Source of the DNA: an uncultured Prevotellaceae bacterium
GTDB taxonomy: Bacteria; Bacteroidota; Bacteroidia; Bacteroidales; Bacteroidaceae
Assembly: GCA_900314655.1 (NCBI GenBank)
Contig: OMWC01000023.1
Location: 1 to 55,666, forward strand
Length of the DNA: 55,666 nucleotides
Direction of reading: 5' to 3'
Shown: in pieces, positions 33,477 through 41,704 of the stretch
Layout: every line of letters begins with the position of its first letter
Position numbering within the stretch: position 1 is the first letter of the stretch
Program-made: the position numbers and the translations under genes
The notes under the pieces: model-generated
The model's input: only the letters and a program-made list of their open reading frames with translations
What the model was told of the DNA's origin: nothing
The model's database searches: none

Positions 33477-34901
33477 ATGAAGCACAGCATTACGATGCGA
33501 GAGAAGGTTGGCTACTCTTTGGGAGACGTAGCCGCCAACCTTGCTTTCCAGATGATGATGATCTACCAGCTGAAGTTCTATACGGATATCTTCGGTCTGG
33601 ATGGAGCCATCGCTGGAACCGTATTGCTGATTGCCCCTTTGGTCAGCGCTTTTGCCGATCCCCTCATCGGCATCATTACCGACCGTACCAGCACGCGCTG
33701 GGGGAAATACCGTCCATGGATTCTTTGGACAGCCCTGCCTTTCTCGGTATTCTACATCCTGGCTTTCTGGAATCCGGGCATCCATGACAAGACGCTGGTG
33801 GCTGTCTATGCCACGGTATCCTATATCCTGCTGCTCACGATGTATGGGCTCAACAACACGCCCTATGCTTCGTTGGGCGGTGTGATGACCGATGACATCC
33901 GTGAGCGTACCAGCATCAACAAGGTGAGATTCGTGTGTACCAGTATCGCGCAGTTTGTCGTACAGGGATTCACACTGCCACTCGTTGACCATTTCGGCAA
34001 CGGTAATCCTGCTCACGGCTGGCGGTGCACCATCATTCTTTTCTCCATTCTGGCATTTGTCTTTCTCATCATCTGCTTCCTGAGTACTCGTGAGCGTATC
34101 CAACCGCCACCCCAGCAGCAGATGAGTATCAAGAAGGATGTGGTCAAGACCTTCGGCAGTGTACCTTGGCGAAGCCTTTTCGTACTCGTGCTGTTTATGT
34201 TCATAGCCTTGGCCATGTGGGGAGCCTCCACCAATTTCTACTTCCAGAGTTATCTCGACCAGTCTGCCCTTGAACAGTTCCTGAGCAGATTGGGATTCAA
34301 CGTTTCTACGGAAAACGCATATATCATCGGTTTCAGCCTGTTTAACACCCTCAATGCCGTGGTGCAGTTTATGGGCGTACTCTTCCTGTCGGGATTTCTG
34401 GCTAACCGTTTTGGTAAGAAGACAACCTTTCTGGTAGGACTGTCACTCTGCACATTCTTCACGGCACTCTTCTTCCTTCCCTCACCTCAGGATGTAGGAA
34501 TGGTCTATCTGCTCTGCTTCTTGAAGAGCCTTGCCTACGGTCCCACCATCCCGCTTTTGTGGGCGATGGTGGCCGATACAGCCGACCACATGGAATACAT
34601 CAACCACCGCCGTGCCACGGGTTTCTGCTTCTCAGGCGTTATCTTTGCACTGAAATCGGGAATGGGTATCGGCGGAGCCATCGCCGGACTGATACTCTCA
34701 CTGTTTGGCTATGTGTCGGGCTTTGGCAGTCTGCAGTCGGAAACGACGGTCACAGGCATCCGCCTGGTTTCGAGTCTCTTCCCTGCCCTCCTCCTCATTG
34801 TCGGAATTGTATCCCTGTGTTTCTATCCCATCACAAAGAGTTACAATGAGAAGATGCAGACAGAACTGGCTCACCGCCGTCATTCAAAGTATAATATTTA
34901 A
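33477..34901 (+). CDS. GPH-family sugar:cation symporter, first copy
   Basis: The 474-residue protein has about 12 membrane helices. The start MREKVGYSLGDVAANLAFQ and FADPLIGIITDRTSTRWGKYRPWI are hallmarks of the glycoside-pentoside-hexuronide (MelB-like) branch of the major facilitator superfamily. It probably moves xylose, xylo-oligosaccharides or aldouronic acids from periplasm to cytoplasm together with Na+ or H+. The P. bryantii xylan cluster has a similar symporter (XynD). It lies 17 bases before a second, quite different symporter of the same family. Confidence 0.93.
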   Translation: MKHSITMREKVGYSLGDVAANLAFQMMMIYQLKFYTDIFGLDGAIAGTVLLIAPLVSAFADPLIGIITDRTSTRWGKYRPWILWTALPFSVFYILAFWNPGIHDKTLVAVYATVSYILLLTMYGLNNTPYASLGGVMTDDIRERTSINKVRFVCTSIAQFVVQGFTLPLVDHFGNGNPAHGWRCTIILFSILAFVFLIICFLSTRERIQPPPQQQMSIKKDVVKTFGSVPWRSLFVLVLFMFIALAMWGASTNFYFQSYLDQSALEQFLSRLGFNVSTENAYIIGFSLFNTLNAVVQFMGVLFLSGFLANRFGKKTTFLVGLSLCTFFTALFFLPSPQDVGMVYLLCFLKSLAYGPTIPLLWAMVADTADHMEYINHRRATGFCFSGVIFALKSGMGIGGAIAGLILSLFGYVSGFGSLQSETTVTGIRLVSSLFPALLLIVGIVSLCFYPITKSYNEKMQTELAHRRHSKYNI

Positions 34902-34918
34902 ACCTTTATAAAACAATT

Positions 34919-36325
34919 ATGGAAACAAACAATTCGACAAGCGAAGCCAATGGCTTCTACAAACTTACCTGGTTGCAACGCATCGGTTTCGGTTCCGGTG
35001 ACCTTGCGCAAAACCTCATTTTCCAGACAGTAGCTTGCTACTTGATGATTTACCTGACTACGGTATTGAAATTAAATCCGGCCTTTGTCAGCGGACTGAT
35101 TCTCACCGTCCGACTCATCGATTGTTTCTGGAGTCCTGTAGTGGGTCGCTACATTGACAATCGCAACCCCAAGTTAGGCAAATATCGTACTTATCTTCTT
35201 TACGGAGGTATTCCCCTGACAGTTGCCGCCTGCTTATTGATGCTTCCCCAGGTTGCCACCTGGTCTATGGGTATGAAGTTGGTCTATGCTACGGTCAGTT
35301 ATACCGTTCTGAGCATGATCTATTCCGTTGTGAACATTCCATACGGTTCCATCATGGCCAGTATGACCCGTGATAACGATGAAGTACTTATCCTTACTTC
35401 CACACGTATGGTATGCGCCAACATCGGTCAGATTATTGTCCAGGCCGGTTTCCCGATTGGACTTGCCATGTGTATTCATTCGGCAATAGACTGGAATCAG
35501 GCTACATTCATGGCCATTGGCACGATACCTGCTTTCGTCATCCTGCCTTCTCTGCCAATACTGAAGAAATGGTTTGGAAAGAAAGGTCTTTATTATCTGC
35601 TGCTCGCCATCGGTTTAATCGGATTCGCCATATTGTTCACCATCGGCAAGTTCTTTGATGTTCAGGAATATAACACACTTGTGCAGATCGCAAAGGTTAT
35701 GACAGGCGTAGGTCTTCTTGTGGGTTCACTGATGTGGGCTTTGGTCCCTGAAGTCATCACAGAGGCAGAATATCGCACGGGCAACAGACCTGCAGCCACA
35801 TTCAACGCTCTCGCCGGTGTTGCATTTAAGGCTGGCTTCTCTATTGCCGGCTGGATTACGCCGTTGGTAATGGGATGGATTGGTTTCAACTTTGCCAGTG
35901 AGCAGTCGGCTTTACCTACTGATCCCATGGCATGGTTCACAGTAACATCTCTATTTGCAATTGTCGGTTTTGTCCTTTTGCTTCTTTGCTTTATGGGCAG
36001 CGGGGAAAACATCACCACCACACCCGAGAAGCCTGTTTCATTCGGAGAAATGTGGCAGGATTTCAAGGCAAGCAAGTGCCTCCAGTTGGTGCTGAGCATC
36101 TTTGTTGTGGTGTTCCTTGCTTCATTTATCAGCGGACCGGTAAATGCATATTATCCGAAACTGGCTAATTATTCTGAAATTGCACAGAATGCCATCCTGT
36201 GGTTCACCTGTATCATTCCTGCCCTGCTTCTTCTCGTCGTAGGATACCTTGTTTACAAGTATCCTCTTACTGATGAAAAGCTTGACGAAATCAATCGCGA
36301 AATTGAGGCTCGCCACAAAAAATGA
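34919..36325 (+). CDS. GPH-family sugar:cation symporter, second copy
   Basis: The 468-residue protein is a paralogue of the preceding one and has about 12 membrane helices, with TWLQRIGFGSGDLAQNLIFQ and the loop VVGRYIDNRNPKLGKYR in place of the D-R-T-S-T-R-W-G-K-Y-R form of the first. The divergence suggests a different substrate, for instance charged aldouronic acids for one and neutral oligosaccharides for the other; this is inference. Its stop overlaps the start of the GH10 gene by four bases (ATGA). Its codons look less G/C-rich in third positions than those of GH10 and GH43 just downstream. Confidence 0.93.
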   Translation: METNNSTSEANGFYKLTWLQRIGFGSGDLAQNLIFQTVACYLMIYLTTVLKLNPAFVSGLILTVRLIDCFWSPVVGRYIDNRNPKLGKYRTYLLYGGIPLTVAACLLMLPQVATWSMGMKLVYATVSYTVLSMIYSVVNIPYGSIMASMTRDNDEVLILTSTRMVCANIGQIIVQAGFPIGLAMCIHSAIDWNQATFMAIGTIPAFVILPSLPILKKWFGKKGLYYLLLAIGLIGFAILFTIGKFFDVQEYNTLVQIAKVMTGVGLLVGSLMWALVPEVITEAEYRTGNRPAATFNALAGVAFKAGFSIAGWITPLVMGWIGFNFASEQSALPTDPMAWFTVTSLFAIVGFVLLLLCFMGSGENITTTPEKPVSFGEMWQDFKASKCLQLVLSIFVVVFLASFISGPVNAYYPKLANYSEIAQNAILWFTCIIPALLLLVVGYLVYKYPLTDEKLDEINREIEARHKK

Positions 36326-37443
36326 AAAATAATCAAATGATAAAGAAACTGTTATCAGCGGCTTTGTTGCTCATGGCAACATTCAGCACCACTCAGGCTC
36401 AGGGCCTGAAGGATGCCGTTGGCAAATACTGTCTGATCGGTGCCGCCATCAACCAATGGCAGAGCGACGGACAGGTGCCTGCGGCCGACGCGGTACTCAG
36501 CAAGCATTTCAATTGCGTGGTGGCCGAGAATTGCATGAAGCCCGAAGTGCTGGCACCTGCCGAGGGTATCTTCGACTTCCGCGTAGCCGACAAGTTCGTC
36601 AACTATGCCCGTCAGCTGGGTCTGAAGGCGAACGGCCACTGTCTGGTGTGGCACTCGCAGGCACCCGACTGGTGGTTCACCAACGGCTATGCTGCCAGTC
36701 CCGTATCGAAGGAAGTGCTGAAAGAACGCCTCATCAAGCACATCAAGACCGTCGTGGGCCATTTCAAGGGTCAGGTCTTCGGCTGGGATGTTGTCAACGA
36801 GGCTATCGAGGACGACGGCTCGTTCCGTAAGTCGAAGTATTATAATCTGCTGGGCGAGGAGTTCATCGAGATAGCCTTCCGTGCTGCCCACGAGGCCGAC
36901 CCCGATGCCGAGCTCTACTACAACGACTATTCCATGGCTGGCGAGAAAAAGCGAGAGGCCGTGTGCCGCCTGGTTAAGAACCTGAAGGCCAAGGGACTGC
37001 GCATCGACGGCGTGGGCATGCAGAGCCATAACGGACTCGACTATCCCAACCTTGAGGAATACGAGAAAAGTATCGATGCCTTCGCTGCCTGTGGCGTGAA
37101 AGTGCTGATTACCGAGCTCGACATCAACGTGCTTCCCAATCCCCAAGGGTTCGGCGGTGCCGACATCGCCCAGAACTTCGAACTGCAGCAGAAGTACAAC
37201 CCCTACGTCGACGGACTGCCTAAGGACAAGCAGAAGGAACTCGACCAGCGCTGGCTCGACCTCTTCAAGATCTATTACAAGCACCGTTCGCAGATTGGCC
37301 GCATCACCCTGTGGGGCGTCTGCGACGACAACTCCTGGCTGAACGGCTGGCCCATCAAGGGGCGCACCAACTATCCGCTGCTCTTCGACCGCCAGTACAA
37401 GGCAAAGCCGGTCGTCAACGAGATTATTAAACTTTATAAATAA
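36322..37443 (+). CDS. GH10 endo-beta-1,4-xylanase
   Basis: The 373-residue protein has a signal peptide ending near residue 27 (STTQAQ). The single GH10 TIM barrel shows the acid/base Glu in GWDVVNEAI (E160), the nucleophile Glu in VLITELDINV (E265), HCLVWHSQAPDWW and TLWGVCDDNSW. It cuts the xylan backbone, and short GH10 enzymes without carbohydrate-binding modules usually act on soluble oligosaccharides in the periplasm. There is no lipobox, so a surface-anchored form is unlikely. The gene is translationally coupled to the second symporter. It corresponds to XynA of P. bryantii. Confidence 0.96.
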   Translation: MKNNQMIKKLLSAALLLMATFSTTQAQGLKDAVGKYCLIGAAINQWQSDGQVPAADAVLSKHFNCVVAENCMKPEVLAPAEGIFDFRVADKFVNYARQLGLKANGHCLVWHSQAPDWWFTNGYAASPVSKEVLKERLIKHIKTVVGHFKGQVFGWDVVNEAIEDDGSFRKSKYYNLLGEEFIEIAFRAAHEADPDAELYYNDYSMAGEKKREAVCRLVKNLKAKGLRIDGVGMQSHNGLDYPNLEEYEKSIDAFAACGVKVLITELDINVLPNPQGFGGADIAQNFELQQKYNPYVDGLPKDKQKELDQRWLDLFKIYYKHRSQIGRITLWGVCDDNSWLNGWPIKGRTNYPLLFDRQYKAKPVVNEIIKLYK

Positions 37444-37493
37444 ATCGTCATAACGTAATAACGTCATAACGACATAACGAAAAATAGAATATT
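37444..37493 (+). repeat. Short tandem repeats between GH10 and GH43
   Basis: The 50-base spacer contains four spaced copies of (C/T)A(T/A)AACG, including GTCATAACG twice. It may be a slippage-prone linker; no promoter or terminator is visible in it. Confidence 0.5.
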
Positions 37494-38525
37494 ATGAAAC
37501 CAAAGTATCTTTTCCCGAGTGACTATATGGCCGACCCTTCGGCCAATGTGTTTAACGACCGCCTCTACATCTATCCCAGCCACGACTGGGATGCCGGCGA
37601 GTGCTTCGACGACGACGGCGGACACTTCCAGATGCGCGACTATCACGTACTGTCATGGGCCGATGTCGAAAACGACGATGCCACCGACCATGGCGTGATT
37701 CTCGACGTAAAGGACGTGCCCTGGGCCGAGAAGCAGATGTGGGACAACGATGTCGTGGAGAAAGACGGCAAGTACTACCTCATCTTCTCGGCAAAGGCCT
37801 ACGACGGTGTGTTCCGCCTGGGCGTAGCCGTTGCCGACAAGCCCGAAGGTCCCTTCAAGCCCATGGAGCAGCCCATCCGCGGCTCGTTCTCTATTGACCC
37901 CTGCGCCTTCAAGGACGATGACGGACAGATTTATGTCTATTTCGGCGGACTCTGGGGCGGTCAGCTGCAGTGGTGGCGCCCGCTGTTCCACGGCTTCAAT
38001 ACCATCCCCGGCAAGTACGGCGACCAGAACGGTCTCGTAGACCTGGGTGCTGCCCCCGACCATAAGTCAGAGCTCTTTGCCAAGCCCGAAGCTTTCGCCA
38101 TCCCCAGCAATGTGGTGCGCATGAGCGACGATGTGCTGCAGTTTGCCGAGGCTCCGCGTCCCGTGCTCATTCTCGACAAGGACGGCCAGCCCCTGAAGGC
38201 CAGCGACCCACACCGTTTCTTCGAGGCCAGCTGGATGCACAAATACAACGGTAAGTACTATTTCTCTTACTCCACCGGCGACAGCCACTTCCTGTGCTAT
38301 GCCATCGGCGACAATCCCTACGGTCCGTTCACCTATCAGGGCGTCATCCTCGACCCCGTCGTAGGTTGGACTACCCACCACAGCATCGTCGAGTTCAAGG
38401 GCCAGTGGTATCTGTGCTATCACGACTGCGTTCCCAGCAATGACGTCACGCACCTGCGCTCGCTCAAGATTCAGCGCCTGTTCTACAACGAGGACGGCAC
38501 TATCCAAAAGGTAGTGAACGAATAA
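37494..38525 (+). CDS. GH43 beta-xylosidase / alpha-L-arabinofuranosidase
   Basis: The 343-residue protein has no signal peptide and is probably cytoplasmic. It is a single five-bladed propeller with the GH43 triad: base Asp in MADPSANV (D14), pKa-setting Asp in SIDPCAF (D135) and acid Glu in RFFEASWM (E244). The early YIYPSHDWD motif places it close to subfamily 1 enzymes such as XynB/Xsa of rumen Prevotella, which release xylose and arabinose from short oligosaccharides. It is the last gene of the plus-strand operon, 50 bases after GH10 and followed by a strong terminator. Confidence 0.94.
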   Translation: MKPKYLFPSDYMADPSANVFNDRLYIYPSHDWDAGECFDDDGGHFQMRDYHVLSWADVENDDATDHGVILDVKDVPWAEKQMWDNDVVEKDGKYYLIFSAKAYDGVFRLGVAVADKPEGPFKPMEQPIRGSFSIDPCAFKDDDGQIYVYFGGLWGGQLQWWRPLFHGFNTIPGKYGDQNGLVDLGAAPDHKSELFAKPEAFAIPSNVVRMSDDVLQFAEAPRPVLILDKDGQPLKASDPHRFFEASWMHKYNGKYYFSYSTGDSHFLCYAIGDNPYGPFTYQGVILDPVVGWTTHHSIVEFKGQWYLCYHDCVPSNDVTHLRSLKIQRLFYNEDGTIQKVVNE

Positions 38526-38530
38526 ATAAA

Positions 38531-38565
38531 AGGGGATGTGTTTTAATTGACACATCCCCCTTTTT
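38531..38565 (+). terminator. Terminator of the plus-strand xylan operon
   Basis: Stem AGGGGATGTG (38531-38540) with CACATCCCCC (38551-38560), loop of ten bases, then five T. Confidence 0.9.
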
Positions 38566-38720
38566 CATTTCATACATAGATTTTCTTGTTTTAAGGGTGC
38601 AAGGGTGTCAAACCCCGATAAACACAGGGCTTGCACCCTGTTTCCGAGGGTGTCAAGGGTGTCATAAGGGTGTCAGGAGACCCACCCCAGCCCTCCCTGC
38701 ATAGGGAGGGAGTTATGTCT

Positions 38721-38760
38721 TTAGGGTTAGGGTTAAGGTTAAGGTTATCGTTATCGTTTT
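38721..38760. repeat. Tandem GGGTTA/GGTTAA/GTTATC array
   Basis: Short six-base units drift from TTAGGG through GGTTAA to GTTATC. The last 21 bases (38738-38758) recur exactly at 51960-51980, just ahead of the 87-residue gene. Biased hexamer arrays like this occur in Bacteroidetes intergenic regions; no function is known to me. Confidence 0.6.
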
Positions 38761-38761
38761 G

Positions 38762-38779
38762 AAATTCTCTAGAGAATTT
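38762..38779. repeat. 18-bp perfect palindrome, copy 1
   Basis: AAATTCTCT and its complement with no spacer. A 16-base core of the same palindrome recurs at 38828-38843, 66 bases on (about six helical turns), inside the same inverted-repeat element. Such paired palindromes are typical protein-binding sites. Confidence 0.75.
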
Positions 38780-38827
38780 TCTCCATTCTATCATCGGAAA
38801 GATTGCAAAACATCATCGGAAACAAAA

Positions 38828-38843
38828 AATTCTCTAGAGAATT
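38828..38843. repeat. Same palindrome, copy 2 (16 bp)
   Basis: AATTCTCT and its complement, the second copy of the palindrome at 38762-38779. Confidence 0.75.
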
Positions 38844-39125
38844 GTATATATCCTCACGCAAAGTGAACGGAGTTCGCAGAGGATTTATTTCTTTCGCGGT
38901 TATTTTTTTTGTCTCTGCGTACTCTGTTCACTCTGCGTGAGGCTTAAAACTCCCTCCCTCTTAAGGGAGGGTTGGGGTGGGTCTCCTGACACCCTTGACA
39001 CCCTCGGAAACAGGGTGCAAGCCCTGTGTTTATCGGGGTTTGACACCCTTACACCCTTAAATCGAAAAAATTCCTATACAGCAAACTAATTTGAAGACGC
39101 CTTCACACCCTGACTCCTTGTGGAC

Positions 39126-39165
39126 ATAAGAAAAAAGGCCTCCATGTGGAAGCCTTTTTTCTTAT
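39126..39165 (-). terminator. Terminator of the second SusC/SusD operon
   Basis: A perfect 14-bp stem (39126-39139 with 39152-39165) with an inner TCCA/TGGA and T-rich feet on both strands. It lies 16 bases after the BACON gene stop on the minus strand. Confidence 0.88.
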
Positions 39166-39180
39166 CATAGAGTTTATCAA

Positions 39181-40365
39181 TTACTTCTTGATACGACGTG
39201 GAGCGCCGCGCTTTGCGAAAGCCTTTGCACCGCCTTCTTCCTCCTTAACTACCTTCTCCAGATATGGCCAGTACATCGTCGACAAAGAGCCAACCAAATT
39301 TGCCTGTGCAAACTCCTTCTGAGACATGGCGAGAATGTACCAAGTACTGATATCACCATATTCGTCTCCATCAACGTCAACTACACCTTCTCCAAATCCA
39401 CCGAACCATACGTAACCGTTATCTTCAGTATTCATACTGAGTGAAATAGTAGCCTGAGTAGCTCCCATATACTTAAAGAAGTAGGCAGTATAGCGGGAGA
39501 GAAATTTATAATCATCGTTATCAAAGCCCAAATAACAGTTATACGTTTTTTCCTGTAACGTAAAGTCACCGAGATAACTACCGAAATCAGCTGTCAATTC
39601 GTAAGGAGCCTTGTTACCGTTAGGCATCTTGATGGGGATGACCAAAGGAGATTCCTCAGTCAGATAGAGCTTAAGGCTATTGGTGGTCAACTCTGCGGGA
39701 ATATCAGCCCACTGGGTGCCATTAACATTCTTTGAATAGACAAAGTAATACTCACCCAAGACGTCCTTCTTAAAGTCAGTCTGAGTAATCGTGATGACAC
39801 TGTTATAATCACCACTAGATACAGTTAAACTACCTGTACGTGAAACACCTGTGTTATTGGCATCTACGTTAACTGTCAGGGTACCGGTTTGGGAATTATA
39901 CGTTCCTGTAAGCCAGGAATCCTCACTGCTGACGGTCACAGTCTGTGATGGGGATGAAGTCATAACGTTAGTCGTGACTGCTCGTTTCTCATCATCAAGA
40001 TCGAATTTTGCATCCTCTACAAAGAAGATTGTACCCATCTGCGACACGTTGATGATGGCCTTGTCACCATTGGAAGCCTTAGCCACCACTATGGTGTGGC
40101 GTGACTCGCGGGAGTTATTGGCTTCAGCCGAAACGGTAATAGTGTTTCCGCTGACTGACACGTTCAGCCAACTGTCTTCAGCTGCAGCTGTAATACCCTG
40201 ACCGGTAACTGTGATGGTCTTGGTTCCACCTATTGCAGGTATCTGTGTGTCGGCTGCCGTGGATACCACAGAGCTCACCTTATCTTCATACTCATCACTG
40301 CTGCAGGACGCCAGGAAGAGGCATCCGCAAACAGCCAGTGTGAACATATATAATACTCTTTTCAT
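39181..40365 (-). CDS. BACON-domain surface lipoprotein
   Basis: The 394-residue protein has a lipoprotein signal peptide (cleavage Cys in FLASCSSDE). Two BACON domains follow, about 35-110 and 120-195, each with the W-L-x-V-S / SRxxxIxV pattern (EDSWLNVSVSGNTITVSAEANNSRESR and a second similar block). BACON domains are beta-sandwiches thought to bind glycans or mucin, or to act as spacers. The C-terminal half is a separate beta-rich region not recognised, ending in a basic tail. It is the last gene of the operon, 33 bases after DUF4302. Confidence 0.88.
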   Translation of the reverse strand: MKRVLYMFTLAVCGCLFLASCSSDEYEDKVSSVVSTAADTQIPAIGGTKTITVTGQGITAAAEDSWLNVSVSGNTITVSAEANNSRESRHTIVVAKASNGDKAIINVSQMGTIFFVEDAKFDLDDEKRAVTTNVMTSSPSQTVTVSSEDSWLTGTYNSQTGTLTVNVDANNTGVSRTGSLTVSSGDYNSVITITQTDFKKDVLGEYYFVYSKNVNGTQWADIPAELTTNSLKLYLTEESPLVIPIKMPNGNKAPYELTADFGSYLGDFTLQEKTYNCYLGFDNDDYKFLSRYTAYFFKYMGATQATISLSMNTEDNGYVWFGGFGEGVVDVDGDEYGDISTWYILAMSQKEFAQANLVGSLSTMYWPYLEKVVKEEEGGAKAFAKRGAPRRIKK

Positions 40366-40398
40366 TGTTATTTACTTTAATGATTTCAACATTGATAA

Positions 40399-41688
40399 TT
40401 AGTTACCCGTCTTCTTGAGGGATTTCCAATAGGGGATACGGAAAGAAGTTGACCCCTTCGCAAACCAGTCAGCTCCTTCATAGGCACCGTTGCTGGATCC
40501 GTTAACTGTTCCCCACAGGATAAACGAGTCGGTATTGATACCAGGATAATTGCCCAAATCCTCGAAAGTAAACTCCGGATTGGTTTCGTCGCCATTCCAC
40601 ACTAGGGAAACACCAGCATCTGTACTCCATGTCAGGCTACCACCTCCGGCAATATCCCAAGCGGCTAACCAAACTTGAACACCACTTTCATCTGTGCCCA
40701 GAAGTTGTGCGTTGACGTTCAGGCGGCCAGAACTGCGTGAGTAAGTCATCACAATATCATATTTATCATTGAGCCCTTTCATCAGATAGCGGTTACTTGC
40801 TTTGTCAGGAACCAGTTCTACGGGGAATGTACCATAACTATAGGTAAAATCATACTTGCCGGCAAAGAAATCGAACGGACGCCAGTCTTCAGGAAGCAGG
40901 GCTGCCATCTTAAACAAGCCATCCTCTGATGCCAACGTCTGGCTTGCATCATCATAAATTAGCTTCTGTACCTGTTTCCCTTCTATTTCAACCGGGGTCT
41001 GTAATTTCAGACCATTTACCGTGTAGATAAACGGCACTTCTACTGTACTATCGGGAAGAGACACGTATAACCAATTATCACTTTCACCAATCTCTGCCGT
41101 TGCATCAATTGAACCGTATTTGCCTTCGAAGTTGAAGAAAATCCGTTCCTTCAAATCAGCCAAAGATGTGAGATAATCTACCCATGACTGGTCAGACGGC
41201 ATACGTGTAAGCAACATTTCATTACCCCATTTCTTTCCTTTCAGGTAGATGGAGTCGTTGGTCGTGCGCATGATGATGAACTCATAGTCGCCCTCATAAC
41301 CGTCAACAGGATCCTGCATCGGTTGTGAGAGTTCGTGCATGATGGCATTGTAAGTGTTGAAAGTGAGCACAGGGCCCTGGTCTTTCACGACATCCCAACT
41401 GGAAGAAGTCACCATGTCAGCATCAGCAATCTCACCAGAAACATGAGCCTTACCGTCATTTCCGAATTTGACGATATAATTATAACCACCATAAGAGTAT
41501 TCTGATCCAAGATAGTATTCAAATTTCCATCCATTGTCAGCCGATAAAAGCAAGGACTTTGCATTGGCAACGGCCTCATCGATACGCTCAGCCGCAGACT
41601 TCTCGAAAATCTCATCGTTGTCATGCAGGCAAGACTGCATGGAGAACGATACGGCTGCAAGCATCATATATAAAAATAACTTTTTCAT
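40399..41688 (-). CDS. DUF4302 lipoprotein
   Basis: The 429-residue protein has a lipobox (MQSCLHDND) and the early segment AAERIDEAVANAKSLLLSADNGWKFEYYLG...GGYNYIVKF that identifies DUF4302, a family found almost only in SusC/SusD operons alongside a zinc metallohydrolase lipoprotein. Function is unknown; surface exposure and ligand binding are inferred from the context. It lies 16 bases after the metallohydrolase gene. Confidence 0.87.
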   Translation of the reverse strand: MKKLFLYMMLAAVSFSMQSCLHDNDEIFEKSAAERIDEAVANAKSLLLSADNGWKFEYYLGSEYSYGGYNYIVKFGNDGKAHVSGEIADADMVTSSSWDVVKDQGPVLTFNTYNAIMHELSQPMQDPVDGYEGDYEFIIMRTTNDSIYLKGKKWGNEMLLTRMPSDQSWVDYLTSLADLKERIFFNFEGKYGSIDATAEIGESDNWLYVSLPDSTVEVPFIYTVNGLKLQTPVEIEGKQVQKLIYDDASQTLASEDGLFKMAALLPEDWRPFDFFAGKYDFTYSYGTFPVELVPDKASNRYLMKGLNDKYDIVMTYSRSSGRLNVNAQLLGTDESGVQVWLAAWDIAGGGSLTWSTDAGVSLVWNGDETNPEFTFEDLGNYPGINTDSFILWGTVNGSSNGAYEGADWFAKGSTSFRIPYWKSLKKTGN

Positions 41689-41704
41689 AATCGTCAGTTT
41701 CTTT

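Larger units (their letters stand above)
38591..39060. repeat. Nested inverted repeat element of about 470 bp
   Basis: The outer left arm (38591-38714) and right arm (38948-39060) are near-perfect inverted repeats over 113 bases, apart from a few mismatches and an extra 11-base unit (TAAGGGTGTCA) in the left arm. Each arm contains an ACAGGG/CCCTGT hairpin and the CTCCCTCC/GGGAGGG hairpin module also found at 421-458. An inner pair of arms lies at 38852-38882 and 38912-38942 (four mismatches in 31). The element has no reading frame of note and fills the gap between two polysaccharide or nutrient loci. It resembles a miniature inverted-repeat element or a cruciform-forming site. Confidence 0.88.

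Noticed and set aside
36355..37467. A 370-codon open frame opposite the GH10 xylanase
   Set aside because: It is a shadow of a G/C-rich gene with strong third-position bias.
38721..38760. Telomere-like TTAGGG units as a linear-replicon end
   Set aside because: Only two units match, the array drifts into other hexamers, and genes continue normally on both sides.
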